Numbered from the stretch's first letter, positions 51,982-61,778 are shown. The stretch is DNA of 64,000 nt from FEN-1219 sp036563665 (GCA_036563665.1 DATCLY010000070.1:62001-126000); one strand, 5' to 3'. The notes: a model not told the origin generated them from the sequence alone. Translations and numbers: made by a program.

Positions 51982-54900
51982 GTGACATCTACGACCAAGG
52001 TGGGCGTACGCCCGCGTCCTGGCGTATTGCGTGCAGCAATCGCAGAAATCTTCCGCAACATGTCCATCTCCGCAGCCCGCCGCCGGCTGCACACCAACGG
52101 CCTGAGATCCTCCGTGGCTGCCGCCTCGGGCGGGGCGATGCTGGCCTCCGCGCTGGTGGCGTTGCCGGCGCCGCAAGCGGCCGCTCAGGTGGCGACGCCG
52201 CCTCAGCAGCTCGACGAGATCACGGTGACGGGCTCGCGCATCGTGCGCCGGGACTATCAATCCAACAGCCCCATCCTGACGGTCGACTCCGACGCGTTCG
52301 AGACTCAGACGGGCCTGAACGTCGAGTCGTACTTGAACCAGCTTCCGCAGTACAACCCGGCCGCCTCGCCGACGACCACGGAGCAGGACGTGCAGATCAC
52401 GCCGGTGAACTCCGTCGGCATCGCGTCCATCTCGCTGCGCGGCTTCGGTCCGAATCGCAGCCTCGTGCTGGTCGACGGCAAGCGCATGGTGCCGATCAAT
52501 GCGCTGATGGTCACCGACGTCAACAGCATCCCGTCCGCGCTGATCGAGCGTGTCGAGACGATCACGGGCGGTGCGTCGGCCGTGTACGGCGCGGACGCCG
52601 TCGGCGGCGTGACGAACTTCATCCTGCGCGACGATTTCGAAGGCTTCGACATCGACATGCAGCACGGCGCCACCCAGGAGGGCGACGGCGAAGAGTCGCG
52701 CTTCTCGGTGGTGATGGGCACCAACTTCGACCAGGGCCGCGGCAACATCACCCTGGGATTCGAGACCTACAACCGCGACCCCGCATTCGAAGCCAATCAC
52801 GACTTCTTCCGCGAGAAGGTCTTTGCGAACCCCGACGTGCCGGGCAGCTTTCTGTTCCTGCAGGGAGTGAACGGCTACAACTGCTTTAGCAATCCCAACA
52901 ACAAGGGCGTCCACAACTGTCCGTCCATCGCGACGGTCAACGCGCTCTTCGCCGACCGGCCGACGGGCACCAACGTCTTCCACCCGGGCTTCTACGGGAC
53001 GCAGTTGGCGAGCCAGTTCGCCTTCAACCCCGACGGGACGATCTTCGTCCCGGGCAGCCGAGGAGGCCTGTACCGCGCCGACGGTACGCTGCGCTTCAAA
53101 GGCACCGTCGACGGCACGGAGTACGGCTTCCGTCGCGCGATGGACGGCTCGATCCCGCCGGGCAACCAGGAATTCACGGGCCTCAAGTGGCACAACCAGA
53201 GGGCGTTCATCAGCGCGCCGCAGGAGCGCCACTCGTTCTTCACGTCGGGCACGTTCGACATCAACGACCGGGCGTCGCTCTTCGCCCGCGCAACGTTCGC
53301 GGAAAGCAAGACGCGCACGCTGCTCTTCGGCACCAACGCCATCGCGGGCTGGGAGGGCTACATCCCCTACAACCCGACCACCGATAGCCCCGTCGATCCC
53401 CTGCTCGACTACACGAATTCGCAAACGGTCGCGGACGTCCTCGCGAACCCGGCGGCGTTCGCGAACCCCAACTTCATCGACACCGGAAACCCGGGCGCTC
53501 AGCATCCGGTGCCGCTCGAGCTCGCGATCCTGCTGAACGCGCGCCCCGATCCCACCGCCCCCTGGCAGCCGGACTGGAACCCCGACGACAGTCTCCCGCC
53601 GCGCCAGACGACCAACACCAACACCGTCTGGCAGGTCGAGACCGGCGTGAACTTCGAGATTGGCGACTCCTGGACCGGCGAGCTCTATCTCTCGCACGGC
53701 GAATCGAGCACCTACAACATCGCCGGCGGCAACCTGTCGCTCCAGCGGTATCGGGCGCTCATCGAATTGCCGGACTACGGCCGCGGCGCCCGGATCTCGG
53801 GCAACGACGAGAGCATCCGGCCGAACTTCGGCGCGGGTGACATCACCTGCGCGTCCGGCTTCTACGACACGTTCTTCCGAGGCGACGCCCCGCTCTCGCA
53901 GGATTGCTTCGACGCCATCAACGCCACGCTGCAGACGCGCACGCAGAACACGCAGGACGTCGTGGAGCTGAACTTCCAGGGCGGCGTGTACGATCTGCCG
54001 GCCGGCGAGGTCCGCGCGGCCGCGGGCTTCCAGGCCCGCCGCAACACGGCCCAGTTCTACCCGGACATTCTGCAATCGCAGGTGTCGTTCACGGACCAGG
54101 TCGTCGGCGTCTATCCCACGGGCTACCTCGACGCCTCCACGTCGGTGAAGGACTACTACCTCGAGGGGCTCATCCCGGTCATCTCGGGCAAGCGCGGCGC
54201 CGAGCTGCTCGAGCTCGAGCTCGGCGCGCGGTACTCCGACTACGAGCACACGGACGAAGAGAACACCTGGAAGGCGCTGATCAACTGGCAGATCAACGAC
54301 TGGGCGCGTTTCCGCGGCGGCTTCAACCGCGCCACGCGCGCGCCCAACCTCGGCGAGCTGTTCCTGAACCCGCAGGAAATCTTCACGGTCGGCGGGAACT
54401 TCGCGGACGCGTGCGGCCTGCGGTCCAACGCGCCGTACGGCGCGGGCGGCAGCCTCCCCGACCCGCAGATGGATCCCGGCGAGCCGCCCACCTCGGTCGC
54501 GCCGGGCCAGACGCCGGAAGGTGCCGAGAGCACTCGCCTGATCTGCGAGGCGCTCATGGGTCCCGCGGCTGCCCAGTACTTCTACCACACGGCGAACGCC
54601 GCGGCTCCCGGCCCGGGCGGCGGCTTCGCCTGGGTCATGCAGCGGGGCAATCCGGACCTCAAGTCGGAGACGGCGGACACGTGGACCTTCGGGTTCGTCG
54701 CGAACTCGCCGTTCGAGTCGCGGTGGCTTTCCAACGCCACGCTGGCGCTCGACTGGTACAAGGTCGAGATCGAGGACGCCATCATGCTGTACTCTCTCGA
54801 CTACGCCGCGTACCGGTGCTTCGGCACGAGGACCGTCAGCACGCCCCAGGAGGCAGCCGAGCAAGCCGCCACGCCGGCCTGTCAGCTCCTGCCGAGGGAC

Positions 54901-55629
54901 CAGGTGAACGGCGCGCCGCTGACGACGACGGTGTCGTATGACAACCAGGCCACGATCGAAACGGCGGGCATGGACATCTCGTTGAACTGGTTCCTGCCGC
55001 TCCGGGGCGAGGGCACGTTCGGCGTCAACCTGCAGGCCACCTACTTGGACTACTACCGGACCAAGCAGTCGCCTGCCGTGTTCGACGTCGTCACGGACTG
55101 GAAGGGCAGCCTCGGCCCGAACCTGGTCGGCACGAACGGCGGCGCGTATGACTATCGCCTGTTCGGCTCGTTCAACTACTCGCGGCCCAACTGGACCGTG
55201 AATCTGCGCTGGCGCCATCTGCCGTCCGTCTGGTCGGCGAGCTACGCCAGTCAGCGGGCCGTCATCGAGAACAACGCGCGCGTTTCCGCGGGCGAGCCGG
55301 GTATCCTCCTCGGCTACACGCCGAGCACGGAGATCAAGACCGACAGCTACAGCGTGTTCGACTTGTCCTTCAACTACAACATCAACGAGACGATCACGCT
55401 GCGCGGCGGCATCACCAACCTGTTCGACACGGAGCCGGAGTTCTCGGGCCAGACGCGCGGGCGCCCCGGTGACATTCCGCTGAACTCCTATTGCAACAAC
55501 GCACCGGGGTGCATCAACCCGATCACCTACGAGGCGGTCAACGGTGCGGGGGGTGCAGCGGCCCTGAACGGCGGCTACTACGACCTCCTGGGTCGCCGCT
55601 TCTTCGTGGGCCTGAACGTCCGGTTCTGA
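51982..55629 (+). CDS. TonB-dependent outer-membrane receptor
   Basis: The protein has 1215 residues. The N-terminal extension and signal peptide end near ALPAPQAAAQ. A TonB box-like region and the plug domain follow (QQLDEITVTGSRIVRRDYQ, SLRGFGPNRSLVLVDGKRM, VETITGGASAVYGADAVGGV). A long 22-stranded barrel of about 950 residues follows, and the C-terminal Phe (GLNVRF) is the outer-membrane insertion signal. The subtype resembles 'TonB-dependent receptor' proteins of Caulobacter, Sphingomonas and Xanthomonas that import plant or algal glycans, peptides or siderophores. The substrate cannot be read. GTG 51982 after GGGGAGGAAAAC is favoured; an in-frame ATG at 52060 (MSISAARRRL) would give a shorter, normal signal peptide. 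Confidence 0.93.
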   Translation: MTSTTKVGVRPRPGVLRAAIAEIFRNMSISAARRRLHTNGLRSSVAAASGGAMLASALVALPAPQAAAQVATPPQQLDEITVTGSRIVRRDYQSNSPILTVDSDAFETQTGLNVESYLNQLPQYNPAASPTTTEQDVQITPVNSVGIASISLRGFGPNRSLVLVDGKRMVPINALMVTDVNSIPSALIERVETITGGASAVYGADAVGGVTNFILRDDFEGFDIDMQHGATQEGDGEESRFSVVMGTNFDQGRGNITLGFETYNRDPAFEANHDFFREKVFANPDVPGSFLFLQGVNGYNCFSNPNNKGVHNCPSIATVNALFADRPTGTNVFHPGFYGTQLASQFAFNPDGTIFVPGSRGGLYRADGTLRFKGTVDGTEYGFRRAMDGSIPPGNQEFTGLKWHNQRAFISAPQERHSFFTSGTFDINDRASLFARATFAESKTRTLLFGTNAIAGWEGYIPYNPTTDSPVDPLLDYTNSQTVADVLANPAAFANPNFIDTGNPGAQHPVPLELAILLNARPDPTAPWQPDWNPDDSLPPRQTTNTNTVWQVETGVNFEIGDSWTGELYLSHGESSTYNIAGGNLSLQRYRALIELPDYGRGARISGNDESIRPNFGAGDITCASGFYDTFFRGDAPLSQDCFDAINATLQTRTQNTQDVVELNFQGGVYDLPAGEVRAAAGFQARRNTAQFYPDILQSQVSFTDQVVGVYPTGYLDASTSVKDYYLEGLIPVISGKRGAELLELELGARYSDYEHTDEENTWKALINWQINDWARFRGGFNRATRAPNLGELFLNPQEIFTVGGNFADACGLRSNAPYGAGGSLPDPQMDPGEPPTSVAPGQTPEGAESTRLICEALMGPAAAQYFYHTANAAAPGPGGGFAWVMQRGNPDLKSETADTWTFGFVANSPFESRWLSNATLALDWYKVEIEDAIMLYSLDYAAYRCFGTRTVSTPQEAAEQAATPACQLLPRDQVNGAPLTTTVSYDNQATIETAGMDISLNWFLPLRGEGTFGVNLQATYLDYYRTKQSPAVFDVVTDWKGSLGPNLVGTNGGAYDYRLFGSFNYSRPNWTVNLRWRHLPSVWSASYASQRAVIENNARVSAGEPGILLGYTPSTEIKTDSYSVFDLSFNYNINETITLRGGITNLFDTEPEFSGQTRGRPGDIPLNSYCNNAPGCINPITYEAVNGAGGAAALNGGYYDLLGRRFFVGLNVRF

Positions 55630-55651
55630 AGCGGAAGCTCTTCGCAACTTC

Positions 55652-55687
55652 GCGGCGGGTCGAATCGGCCCGCCGCTTTTTTTTTTC
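55652..55687 (+). terminator. Strong intrinsic terminator after the TonB-dependent receptor gene
   Basis: Stem arms GCGGCGGG (55652-55659) and CCCGCCGC (55669-55676) enclose a nine-base loop, followed by a run of ten T at 55677-55686. It lies 23 bases after the receptor stop. This is the clearest intrinsic terminator in the window. Confidence 0.9.
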
Positions 55688-55784
55688 CTCGGATAGCCCC
55701 GCGTTTTCCCGCGCACACACACCGCGCTGGCTCGATTCTTGCTCGCCCGCCTGCTGCGTTTCCTGAGTGGGGTTCGATCGTTCG

Positions 55785-58187
55785 ATGACCTTCTGTCTTT
55801 CGCGGCGCCGCGGCTCGATGCCGGCGGTGCTCGGGCTCGCCGGCCTGACGGGCGTGCCGTCAGTCTTCGCGGACACCTTGCGCGTCCCCGAGGATTTCTC
55901 GTCCATCCAAAGCGCGATCGACGAGTCCGAGCCGAACGACATAATCATCATCGCTCCAGGCACTTACAACGAGAACCTCGAGCTTCTCAGTAACCTCGAT
56001 ATCCGCGGCGCGGAGACGGCCCGCACGCTGCTCTCCCCCGCCGACGACGAGCTCCCCGCCGTGACGATCGACAACGCGAGCGGCGTGCGCTTGTCGAGCT
56101 TCACGATCGTCGATGCCGCCGTCGGCGTGTCGGTGACGCGGAGCAGCGGCGTGGACATCGCCAACGTCGTGTTCGATCGCATGACCGAGGTCGGCCTCGA
56201 GACGGACACGTTGTCCGCCGTCAACGTGACCAACAACGTGTTCTTCGAGAACGGCACCGCCGTGAGCCGCGGCTCGAACGCCGTGCGTGTGGAGAACAAC
56301 ATCTTTGCCGGCAACGGCGAGTCCATCGTGACCGTGCTGCTCCCGGGCGCCGATCCGCTCGGCAACGTGCGCGCGAACTGCTTCGATGAAGCGTCGCAGC
56401 CGGACGTGGACCAGGAGGTGCTGCTCGGGATCGGCGCAACGATTGGCGAGCCGCGTTTCGTCGATCCGGAGGTTCGCGACTTCCATCTGCGCGAAGGCTC
56501 CGACTGCATCGACGTGGGTCGCGGCACGGACGTGATCGACGGCTCGGTGGCGGACGCCGGCGCCTACGGCGGTCCGTTCGCCGATCCCACGCCGTTCCCC
56601 GTGCCCGCGCCCGCGCTCACCGATCTCAGCACGGAGGGCACGCTGCGCATCGGCGTGTCCTGGGAGCCGAGCCTCGACTATCGAGTGACGAGCTCGACCG
56701 TGCCGGGCGCGTACCGCGTGCACTACGAGCGCGGCACCGATCCCACGCCGCCGCTCGAAGGCACCGATGCGGGCGGCGGCACGCAGCCCTCGCCCATCGA
56801 CGTGGGCAACGTGACGAGCTTCGTTCTGGAGAACCTGAGCGCCGAGACGAGCCCGCCGCTCACTCCGCGATTGCTGACGGCGACTGCGCGCAACGAGTCC
56901 GTCCTGCTCACCTGGGAAGCGGTGCCCGACGCCACCGGTTATCGCGTGCTCTACGGGGTGGCGGCGCCCGGCGAGCAGGTGCTCGACGCGGGCAACGTCA
57001 CGCAGGCCACGGTCACGGGACTCGTCAACGACACGACCTATCGCTTCGCCGTGATCGCATTGCAGCAACCCATCTACCAGGTCGCGGTCACCGCCGTCGA
57101 CAACACGCAGAACCGCAACGAGAGCCCGATCACGGAAACGTCCGCCCTCTCGCTCGGCGCAGGCTCCGCGAGCGCGCCGTCGAACGAGCTCACGGCGACG
57201 CCGGCTGCGATCGAGCCGTTCCCGGACCTGCCGGACAACGGCTGCTTCGTGGCCACGGCGGCGTTCGGCGCGGACTGGGCGGCAGAGGTGGCGACGCTGC
57301 GCGATTTCCGCGACCGCGTGCTGCTGCGGACCGCGCCCGGACGCGCGCTCGTCCGCCTCTACTACCGGCACGGCCCGCGCGCCGCCGCGTTCCTCGAATC
57401 GCATCCGGCGCTGAAGCCCGCGGCCCGCGCGGTCCTGTGGCCGTTCGTCGTCGTGGCGCTCGTCGTTCTCGGCGCCTCGCCGGCGCAGCTCGCCGCCCTG
57501 GCCGCGCTCGTGCTCGGGCTGCTCGCGCTGCGCGCCCGGCGGCGCCTGCTCGTCGTGGCGCTGCTCCTCTGCGTCGGCACCGCCCACGCCGCGGACCCGC
57601 CCCGCGAGAGCCCGCGCTGGATGTACGAGCTCAAGGTCGGCGAGTACCGGCCGGACCTCGCGGGCTACGAGGAGTTCTACGGCGACGATGCGGACACCGT
57701 CCTGAGCGTGGCGGGCGCGTTCCGCGTGCGCGACTGGCTCGAGGTCGGCGGCGAGGTCGGGCGGCTGCGCGACGAAGGCATCGGCGTCGCGCCGAGCGGC
57801 AACATCGAGGATGCCGTGAAGCTCACGCTGTTCCCCGTGCAGGTCTTCGCGACGTTCGTCCTGCAGCCGACGCGTCGCGAGCGACGCTTCGTGCCGTACG
57901 TCGGTGTGGGCGTGGGCGCCGTGCGCTACGAGCAGGACATCGAGCTGCAGGAGAGCCGCGAAGGCCGAACGGACGCGGCCCCCGCCTATCGGGCGGGGCT
58001 CCGCTGGCTCGCGACCTCGCAGGGCCGACAGCAGAACGGCGGGATGGCGTCGGCGTCGGACGACATCTACTGGCGCGGCTACGCATTCATCGAAGCGCAG
58101 CGGCTCGACACCGACGTCGACGGCATCGAGCTCGGCGGCACCGTGTACCTGCTGGGCTTTCGCGCGGAGTTCGAGCTCGGTCGGTAG
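55785..58187 (+). CDS. Beta-helix / fibronectin III / CFI-box CTERM protein fused to an outer-membrane beta-barrel
   Basis: The protein has 800 residues. The signal peptide ends at GVPSVFA. A right-handed beta-helix (about 20-260, with TLRVPEDFSSIQSAIDES and repeated N-N-V-F turns) leads to a FnIII-like module (about 365-460, LLTWEAVPDATGYRVLYG). The segment CFVATAAFGADWAAEVATL then starts a CFI-box CTERM sorting domain (about 486-580) with its helix and a basic stop-transfer stretch. Immediately after comes a second hydrophobic segment, RRRLLVVALLLCVGTAHA, that looks like an internal signal peptide, then an outer-membrane beta-barrel domain (about 605-800, SPRWMYELKVGEYRPDL to FRAEFELGR). 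Normally the CFI-box is at the very C terminus, so the trailing barrel is unusual. ATG 55785 is preferred to GTG 55767. Confidence 0.78.
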   Translation: MTFCLSRRRGSMPAVLGLAGLTGVPSVFADTLRVPEDFSSIQSAIDESEPNDIIIIAPGTYNENLELLSNLDIRGAETARTLLSPADDELPAVTIDNASGVRLSSFTIVDAAVGVSVTRSSGVDIANVVFDRMTEVGLETDTLSAVNVTNNVFFENGTAVSRGSNAVRVENNIFAGNGESIVTVLLPGADPLGNVRANCFDEASQPDVDQEVLLGIGATIGEPRFVDPEVRDFHLREGSDCIDVGRGTDVIDGSVADAGAYGGPFADPTPFPVPAPALTDLSTEGTLRIGVSWEPSLDYRVTSSTVPGAYRVHYERGTDPTPPLEGTDAGGGTQPSPIDVGNVTSFVLENLSAETSPPLTPRLLTATARNESVLLTWEAVPDATGYRVLYGVAAPGEQVLDAGNVTQATVTGLVNDTTYRFAVIALQQPIYQVAVTAVDNTQNRNESPITETSALSLGAGSASAPSNELTATPAAIEPFPDLPDNGCFVATAAFGADWAAEVATLRDFRDRVLLRTAPGRALVRLYYRHGPRAAAFLESHPALKPAARAVLWPFVVVALVVLGASPAQLAALAALVLGLLALRARRRLLVVALLLCVGTAHAADPPRESPRWMYELKVGEYRPDLAGYEEFYGDDADTVLSVAGAFRVRDWLEVGGEVGRLRDEGIGVAPSGNIEDAVKLTLFPVQVFATFVLQPTRRERRFVPYVGVGVGAVRYEQDIELQESREGRTDAAPAYRAGLRWLATSQGRQQNGGMASASDDIYWRGYAFIEAQRLDTDVDGIELGGTVYLLGFRAEFELGR

Positions 58188-58252
58188 CGCGAATCATTCT
58201 TGCGATCCGTGCGCCCGCCGACGGGCATGAAAGCCGTGCTGGACACGACGCG

Positions 58253-59248
58253 CTAGGGACGCGAGGCCACGGCCGCCTCCTCGAGCTGCTCCGCCAGGAT
58301 GCGCTTGCCGAGCGATCTCGCGTGCGCGGCGAGCGCGCGGGCCTGCTCGGGCGGCGGCACGAAGCTCGGCTCGACGCGGCGGCAAAGCATGAGGAGCTCG
58401 AGCGCGACGTCCGGCTCGCCCCGCGCCAGCGAGCTCGCGATAAACGTTCCTCCGACCCGGAGGGCGTGCTGCGGGAAGTCCCACGCGCACATCTTGCCGA
58501 CGATCCATAGCTCCAGCTCGCCGCTCTCGCCCTCGTCCGCCACGAGCTCCTCGATGGTGCGATAGCCCTGCACACCTAAGCCGCTGCGGATCGAGCCGTA
58601 AGCGCGATCCAGGGTGCGCCGCCGCCGTTCCAGCACGTCGCGCCGCTCGAGCTCCTCGCGGCGCGTGTCGACGTCTCCCGGTATGTCGATCTCGAGCCGC
58701 GCCATGCGCAACCCCGCGCCGGTCAGCGCGAACGCCGCCAGGAACGTCCACACGGCCGCGACGGTGGCGAGCAGGATGAGCAGCGGATGGCCGGCCGGCC
58801 AGAGCAATGCCATCGCGCCGAACCAGACTGCGAACAGCGCGGCAGCGGTCAGCAGGAGCAGCGCGTAGCGGCGGCCGAGCGTGCGCACGAGCGCGCCGAT
58901 CCGCACCGGGCTCAGCGCGCCGCCCAAGTCGTCCGTGAGCGCCACGAGCGCGGCCGACGCCGGGAAGGCGGCCACCACTGCGCCTGCGAGACATGCGCGA
59001 AGCGCGTTGCCGGCCATGCCGCCCGGGAGCCACGGCGTGACCACGATGAGAAAGGTGAGCGACGCGAAGAGCACGAAATGGAGCAGCGCGTTGCGGTCGC
59101 CGCCGAAGCGCATCGCATCCCAGCCGGGACCGGGCACCACGCTCCGGCCTTGGGCCACCCAGCGCAGCAGCGTGTAGCCGTACTTGCAGAGCGAGAGCAC
59201 GAGCAGCAACGCCAGGGCGAAGCCCAAAAGCCCCAGCACGGGAACCAC
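58253..59248 (-). CDS. Multi-pass membrane protein of unknown function
   Basis: The protein has 331 residues from GTG 59248. About five to six hydrophobic segments occupy residues 1-175, then a cytoplasmic helical tail of about 155 residues (KMCAWDFPQHALRVGGTF, LLMLCRRVEPSFVPPPEQ). No family recognised. The start is uncertain: the frame stays protein-like upstream to a CTG at 59353 that overlaps the stop of the metallopeptidase gene (CTGA), giving 366 residues and a complete first helix (LLIVAGIYGVGILVVPVLG). No ATG, GTG or TTG exists between. The downstream end is convergent with the barrel fusion gene. Confidence 0.65.
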   Translation of the reverse strand: MVPVLGLLGFALALLLVLSLCKYGYTLLRWVAQGRSVVPGPGWDAMRFGGDRNALLHFVLFASLTFLIVVTPWLPGGMAGNALRACLAGAVVAAFPASAALVALTDDLGGALSPVRIGALVRTLGRRYALLLLTAAALFAVWFGAMALLWPAGHPLLILLATVAAVWTFLAAFALTGAGLRMARLEIDIPGDVDTRREELERRDVLERRRRTLDRAYGSIRSGLGVQGYRTIEELVADEGESGELELWIVGKMCAWDFPQHALRVGGTFIASSLARGEPDVALELLMLCRRVEPSFVPPPEQARALAAHARSLGKRILAEQLEEAAVASRP

Positions 59249-59349
59249 GAGGATGCCGACGCCGTAGATGCCGGCGACGATCAGGAGCGTGGTGTCGTCG
59301 AGGCGAGCGAGGCGGACGAGCTCCGCCGCCCGCTCGGCGGCGGCGCGGC

Positions 59350-60105
59350 TCAGTTGCGGCCGTGCGCCCAGAGCGGGACCTCGTCCCAGGCGTTGCCGAG
59401 CGTGCGGTCGAGGCGCTCGTAATCCGGCTCGAAGCGGGCCACGTGCGCCCAGAACCGCTTCGAATGATTCATGTGCTTCAGGTGCGCGAGCTCGTGCACG
59501 AGCAGGTAGCGCACGACCTCCGGCGCGAGGAACAACAGCGCCGCGTTCAGGCTGATGCCGCCGCGCGCGGAGCAGCTACCCCAGCGCGTGCGCTGCAGGC
59601 GCACCCGCACGTCGGTGGGAGCGCCCGGCATGAGGCGCGCCTCGCGCAGGAGCCACGGCTTCAAGTGCAGCGTGCCTTGATCGAGCAGCCAGCTGCGAAA
59701 CAGCGCGGGCGCGCTCTGCCGCTCCTCGTCGGGCGTCACGATCGTGAGCGACTCGCCGTCGTCGATGCGCCGCGGCCGGGCGCCGGGCACGGTGCGGTAC
59801 TGCACGCGCCACGATCGGCCGATCGCGGGGAGCTCGATGCGCTCGGGCAGGAGCTCGCGCTCCGAGGAGTAGCGGCTCGCGATCTCCGCGCGCGCCCGCG
59901 CGATCCAGTCGCGATGCTCCGCGACGAAAGCGGCGATCTCGTTCGGCCGAGTGCCGCGCGGCACGACGAGCTCCAGCGTGTGCGGCGGGACGAGTCGCAG
60001 GATCAGCCGGCGCGCACGGCGGCTCGTGCGCACCGCGAGCGGCGCCTCGTGGGCGCGCGACGGCCGCACTCGATGCTCGTCGAAGAGACGCAGTTGCTCG
60101 CCCAT
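59350..60105 (-). CDS. YgjP-like zinc metallopeptidase (SprT/DUF45 family)
   Basis: The protein has 251 residues. Zinc motif HELAHLKHMNH (H204, E205, H208) is followed by FWAHVARFEPDYE, and the RTRWGSCSARGGISLNAALLF block is diagnostic of the YgjP/UPF0758-like metallopeptidase family. Members are cytoplasmic and poorly characterised. ATG 60105 fits the fold; the longer frame to 60657 overlaps the TPR protein gene and is not protein-like. The membrane protein gene follows without a gap. Confidence 0.88.
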   Translation of the reverse strand: MGEQLRLFDEHRVRPSRAHEAPLAVRTSRRARRLILRLVPPHTLELVVPRGTRPNEIAAFVAEHRDWIARARAEIASRYSSERELLPERIELPAIGRSWRVQYRTVPGARPRRIDDGESLTIVTPDEERQSAPALFRSWLLDQGTLHLKPWLLREARLMPGAPTDVRVRLQRTRWGSCSARGGISLNAALLFLAPEVVRYLLVHELAHLKHMNHSKRFWAHVARFEPDYERLDRTLGNAWDEVPLWAHGRN

Positions 60106-60194
60106 GGCGGCCGGTCGGGTCGTACGACGCTCTCGAGAACCGATCCTGTCCCTATCATACCGGCTGGCGAGCGCCGCACCGCAATCATGGTGCG

Positions 60195-60920
60195 TTACCG
60201 GCCCGCGAGCACTCGCGCCCGCAGCTCGAGCGCCGCGCGGTATTCCGGCGCGACGAGCAGCGCCCGGTCGAGGAGATCGCGCGCCTGCCGTGCATCCCCT
60301 GTCGCATGACGGCGCTCGGCGAGCGTCACCAGCGCCTCCGCCTCTCCCCATTGCGGCCCGTCGGTCCGCGCCGCGAACTCGGGAAGCGCGGCCTCGAGCC
60401 TGGCGACCGCGTCGGCCTCGCGGCCGGCTTCCGCGAGCAGGCGCTCCGCCTCGACCAGCGCGAGCCGCGGGTTCTTGGGATCGAGCGCAGCGGCACGCTG
60501 GAGCGCCGCTTGCGCACGCCGCTGGTGCAGCACGGCGCGCACGGGCTCGGCGCGCGCGGCGCGGGCGGCGCACGCGGCAGAGAGCACGAGCGCCTCGGCG
60601 CCGGCCGCGCCGGGCAGCTCGCTCCTGCTCGCGGCCTGCATGCAGCGATCGAGCCACGGCCGCGGGTCGCGGCCCTCGGCGGTTGCGAGCTCCGCCAGAC
60701 GGAACGCGCCGAGCGCCTCGAAGTAGCGCGCGAGCGCGTCGCCCTCCGCGAGCCGCTCGAGCGAGGACACGGCCGCCTCGACGATGCGCGGGTCGCCGCT
60801 GTAGTAGCCGTAGTCGATGCGGGCAACGGCGTCGGCGACCTCCACCGTGGGCGTCGCAACGGCGGCGCCCGCGAGGAGCCCGGCCAGGGCTGCATTACGA
60901 CAAATCGCGTGGAAACGCAT
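60195..60920 (-). CDS. Secreted TPR-like helical protein
   Basis: The protein has 241 residues. The signal peptide (MRFHAICRNAALAGLLAGAAVA) is followed by all-helical repeats of TPR character, for example VRAVLHQRRAQAALQRAAALDPKNPRLALVEAERLL and DARQARDLLDRALLVAPEYR. A family is not recognised. It sits 89 bases from the metallopeptidase gene on the same strand and is divergent from tatD. Confidence 0.78.
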   Translation of the reverse strand: MRFHAICRNAALAGLLAGAAVATPTVEVADAVARIDYGYYSGDPRIVEAAVSSLERLAEGDALARYFEALGAFRLAELATAEGRDPRPWLDRCMQAASRSELPGAAGAEALVLSAACAARAARAEPVRAVLHQRRAQAALQRAAALDPKNPRLALVEAERLLAEAGREADAVARLEAALPEFAARTDGPQWGEAEALVTLAERRHATGDARQARDLLDRALLVAPEYRAALELRARVLAGR

Positions 60921-60982
60921 GCCCCCGAATCTAGCGACGTTCGTTGCCGGCGACGCCGTCGGTCGTCACAATCCCGCGTGCC

Positions 60983-61771
60983 ATGCGATGGGTGGACATC
61001 GGCGTCAATTTGGCGCACGACAGCTTCGACGCCGACCGCGACGCGGTGATCGCCGCCGCGCGGGCCGTGGGCGTCGACCGCCTGATCGTCACGGGCACGT
61101 CGGTGGCGGCGAGCGCGCGGGCGGTGGAGCTCGCGGAGGCCCGCCCAGGAGAGCTCTTCGCCACCGCGGGGGTGCACCCGCACCACGCGGGCGAGTTCGA
61201 CACCGCTACGGCCGCCGCGCTCGAGCCGCTGCTCGCGCATCCCCGCGTGGTCGCCGTCGGCGAATGCGGCCTCGACTTCTTCCGCGACTTTGCGCCGCGG
61301 CCCGCGCAGGAGGCGGCGTTCAGCGCGCAGCTCGAGCTCGCGGCCGCCACGGGCAAGCCCGTGTTCCTGCACCAGCGCGACGCCCACGAGCGCTTCGTGG
61401 CCCTGCTCGCCCCGTGGCGCGACCGGCTCGCGGGCGGCGTGGCGCACTGCTTCACCGGCGGCGTGCGCGAGCTCGAGGCGTATCTCGAGCTCGGGCTCTA
61501 CATCGGCATCACGGGATGGCTCTGCGACGAGCGGCGCGGCCACGCGCTGCGCGAGGCGCTGCCGCGCGTGCCGCTCGATCGGCTGCTGCTCGAGACGGAC
61601 GCGCCTTACCTCTTGCCGCGGGATCTGCCGTCTCCCCCGCGCAACCGGCGCAACGAGCCGCAGTACCTGCCGCACGTCGCCGCGCGCGCGGCGGCGCTCA
61701 TGGGCCGCTCCCTCGAGGAGCTCGCCGCGGCCACCACGGCGAACGCCGAGCGCCTCTTCGGGCTCTCCTAG
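60983..61771 (+). CDS. tatD: TatD-family metal-dependent hydrolase/DNase
   Basis: The protein has 262 residues. The family marks are MRWVDIGVNLAHDSF, GVHPHHAGEF, GECGLDFFRD, HQRDAHERF, HCFTGGVRELEAYLELG and LLLETDAPYLLPRD. TatD is a cytoplasmic Mg-dependent 3'-5' exonuclease involved in DNA fragment clearance and oxidative damage repair. ATG 60983 is used; an in-frame ATG at 60944 adds an unconserved extension. The stop is followed within eight bases by the convergent NERD-domain gene. Confidence 0.93.
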   Translation: MRWVDIGVNLAHDSFDADRDAVIAAARAVGVDRLIVTGTSVAASARAVELAEARPGELFATAGVHPHHAGEFDTATAAALEPLLAHPRVVAVGECGLDFFRDFAPRPAQEAAFSAQLELAAATGKPVFLHQRDAHERFVALLAPWRDRLAGGVAHCFTGGVRELEAYLELGLYIGITGWLCDERRGHALREALPRVPLDRLLLETDAPYLLPRDLPSPPRNRRNEPQYLPHVAARAAALMGRSLEELAAATTANAERLFGLS

Positions 61772-61778
61772 CCCGCCT

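Noticed and set aside
51913..55722. 1269-residue open frame opposite the TonB-dependent receptor
   Set aside because: Antisense shadow: the residues are mostly Arg, Val, Ala and Glu in mirror pattern of the real gene.
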